61,737 nt of DNA, taken from contig JANQNP010000122.1 in the NCBI GenBank assembly GCA_028279505.1, positions 1 to 61,737 on the forward strand, written 5' to 3'. Source of the DNA: Dehalococcoidia bacterium. GTDB taxonomy: Bacteria > Chloroflexota > Dehalococcoidia > UBA2979. Position numbers and translations under genes: made by a program. The notes beneath the pieces are model-generated. The model was not told where the DNA came from. It did not search any database and worked only from the letters and a program-made list of their open reading frames with translations. Position 1 is the first letter of the stretch. The number at the start of each line of letters is the position of its first letter. Positions 60,362-61,737 of this stretch are shown here, piece after piece.

Positions 60362-61579
60362 ATCAGCACTCTCCCGGCCACACCTCTCCCGGCCCGGCTG
60401 CGGCGCACGGCGATCGCCGTGCTCATCGCGGCTGGAGCGCTGTTGGCCCTCGGTGGGGCCGAGCGGGCCGACGCGGCCACGTGCTCAACGCCGCGCACGG
60501 TGGGGACCTCGTTCGGGCCGGCGATCCGGATCGAGGCGGGGCTGTGCGAGCTGGCGCTGAAGCCGGGCGCGAACGTGCTGCGGTGGGACCGCAGCGCGAG
60601 CACCCCGGAGCAGGCGTTCGGCACGCTGGACTTCGGCGTGGTGCAGAGCGCGTTCTCGGTGTGGCACTTCGACAGCACACGGCGGGTCTGGTCCGGATGG
60701 GGACCGGCGTCGCCCTCGGGCGTGTCGCAGATCGAGGCGCTCGAGGGCGGCGAGATCTACTTCCTCGATGCCCCGACCGCGGCGACGTGGGAGCTGCCGG
60801 CAAACGCGTCGATCTTCGAGGGGCGGCAGGTGGTGTCGTTCTATGGGTTCCCGGGGATCCCGTTCATGGGCGCGCTGGGGCTGTACTCACCGAGCGGGGC
60901 GATCACCGCCGTGGGCGAGATCGCGGCGCAGTACGACGCGGTGAACGGGGAGCTGGACGTGGTGCCGGCGGTGCACCCGATCGTGGCGGTGGCGCAGACG
61001 AGCCCGAACGCGGACGGCACGTACCTCGGACGGATGGACGCCTCGGTGATCGCGGGGTACGTGGAGGCCGCGCGGGCAGCGGATGCGCTGGTGTTCCTGG
61101 ACGTGCAGATCGGGTGGTCCGATCCGCTGGCCGAGGTGCAGCTGCTGGAGCCGTTCCTGCGCGAGCCGTTCGTGCACCTTGCGCTCGACCCGGAGTTCGC
61201 GACGGCGATCTACGACGCGGTGCCGGGCTCGGTGATCGGGAGCCTGGGGGCCGAGGACCTGAACCGGGTGCAGGCGTACCTCGCCGAGCTGGTGCGCGAG
61301 GAGGGGATCCCGCCGAAGGCGCTGGTGCTGCACCAGTTCAACGGAATCATGCTGCTCGACCCGACGGAGTACGACGACGTGGCCGAAGTCGAGATCGTGG
61401 TCGACATGGACGGGTTCGGCGGCCCGGAGATCAAGACGAGGCACTACGGCTTCTATGCGCTGGCGCCCTACTCCGAGGTGCCGGCGATCAAGCTGTTCTT
61501 TGACTGGGACGTGCCGCTGATGTCGCCAACGACGATCCAGAACCTGAGCACGCCGCCCGGGTTGATCATCTACCAGTAG
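60362..61579 (+). CDS. Secreted protein of unknown function
   Basis: About 405 residues. A signal peptide (RTAIAVLIAAGALLALGG, cleavage near ADA-AT) is followed by a beta-rich N-terminal part (NVLRWDRSASTPEQAFGTL, EGGEIYFLDAPTAATWELP) and a larger domain (about 130-405) with VVSFYGFPGIPFMGALG, DALVFLDVQIGWSDP, HLALDPEF and KALVLHQFNG, likely a TIM-barrel-like fold. No family recognised, but the acidic residues at strand ends could be catalytic. GAGGAG lies 7 nt before an in-frame ATC at 60362; no ATG/GTG/TTG gives a signal peptide of normal size, so ATC is the preferred start. Confidence 0.8.
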   Translation: MSTLPATPLPARLRRTAIAVLIAAGALLALGGAERADAATCSTPRTVGTSFGPAIRIEAGLCELALKPGANVLRWDRSASTPEQAFGTLDFGVVQSAFSVWHFDSTRRVWSGWGPASPSGVSQIEALEGGEIYFLDAPTAATWELPANASIFEGRQVVSFYGFPGIPFMGALGLYSPSGAITAVGEIAAQYDAVNGELDVVPAVHPIVAVAQTSPNADGTYLGRMDASVIAGYVEAARAADALVFLDVQIGWSDPLAEVQLLEPFLREPFVHLALDPEFATAIYDAVPGSVIGSLGAEDLNRVQAYLAELVREEGIPPKALVLHQFNGIMLLDPTEYDDVAEVEIVVDMDGFGGPEIKTRHYGFYALAPYSEVPAIKLFFDWDVPLMSPTTIQNLSTPPGLIIYQ

Positions 61580-61597
61580 TGCCCGACTCCTGGGGCG

Positions 61598-61737
61598 CTA
61601 GTCGAGCGGCGGATGCTGGCTGACCGCTTCCGCGAGCAGGGCGTTGACCTTCGTCTCGTCGTAGCCGAGGCCTTCGAGGATCTGGCGGGAGTGCTCGCCG
61701 GCGAGCGGCGCGCGGCCGGACGGCGCGCTCGTCGAGT
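61598..61737 (-). CDS. CaiB/BaiF family III CoA-transferase, 3' end only
   Basis: The last ~46 codons of a family III CoA-transferase; the rest lies outside the window. The C-terminal APLAGEHSRQILEGLGYDE motif matches PLLGEHT/NDEVF of the two complete copies at 9061-10335 and 10377-11627. It is a third paralogue and reads off the right edge. Confidence 0.85.
   Translation of the reverse strand, partial: STSAPSGRAPLAGEHSRQILEGLGYDETKVNALLAEAVSQHPPLD

Overview
The window is 61.7 kb of very GC-rich bacterial chromosome (roughly 70% GC by eye) with short intergenic gaps, many GTG starts and many ATGA-type stop/start overlaps. The gene mix suggests a Chloroflexota of the Dehalococcoidia type (Tepidiforma- or SAR202-like), with Actinomycetota as the main alternative. 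The supporting genes are family III CoA-transferases, a thiolase/DUF35 pair, an LLM-class oxidoreductase, an Eis-like acetyltransferase, a RskA-type anti-sigma factor, an archaeal-type signal peptidase and a B12-binding MerR regulator. No rRNA, tRNA, CRISPR array, transposase or prophage gene was recognised, so this reads as ordinary chromosome with a few accessory patches.

Layout. 0-13.5 kb: acyl-CoA/lipid-type metabolism (thiolase-like protein plus DUF35 partner, two tandem CoA-transferases, an LLM-class oxidoreductase) mixed with a membrane-tethered LuxR/beta-propeller protein, a small-molecule kinase, a PepC-like peptidase and acetyltransferases. 13.5-20 kb: PduO-type cobalamin adenosyltransferase, MFS carrier, chromate transporter, GDPD and a glycosyltransferase. 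20-23.3 kb: an operon of a secreted helical protein, response regulator and histidine kinase, with a tandem 11-bp operator candidate. 23.4-28.6 kb: serine hydrolase, flavin disulfide reductase and a NatAB-like ABC exporter. 28.7-32.3 kb: a sugar-phosphate phosphatase, a sucrose-phosphate-synthase-like enzyme and a GH100/debranching-like hydrolase, which look like a sucrose or mannosylfructose solute module. 32.6-37 kb: purK-purE, MFS carrier, rRNA methyltransferase. 37.3-40.2 kb: a secreted-protein cluster with a signal peptidase I fused to a DUF5305-like ectodomain. 42.1-50.8 kb: a cluster built around a CarH/LitR-type B12 photoreceptor repressor and an ECF sigma/anti-sigma pair. 50.7-61.7 kb: KefB-like antiporter, Eis-like enzyme, alanine dehydrogenase, LysM and CHAP/3D cell-wall proteins, a RibD-C reductase, an unrecognised secreted protein and the 3' end of another CoA-transferase.

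The most interesting part is 42.1-50.8 kb. A MerR regulator with every signature residue of adenosylcobalamin photoreceptors leads an operon with a TIGR01777 epimerase and an SRPBCC protein. Divergently lie an ECF sigma factor and its anti-sigma, a double-FAS1 surface protein, an SDR, a COG2907 flavoprotein and DUF1365. These last three families are known companions of light and singlet-oxygen regulons in proteobacteria. A tandem 11-bp sequence with TnTACA/TnTGCA-type cores occurs at both the merR promoter and the fasciclin upstream region, and a GGAACC-N16/17-CGA motif precedes both the sigma gene and the fasciclin gene. Together these suggest two regulators with shared targets. A second theme is translation initiation: three genes have a near-perfect Shine-Dalgarno sequence exactly 7 nt before an in-frame ATC and no credible canonical start, and two more have one before CTG.
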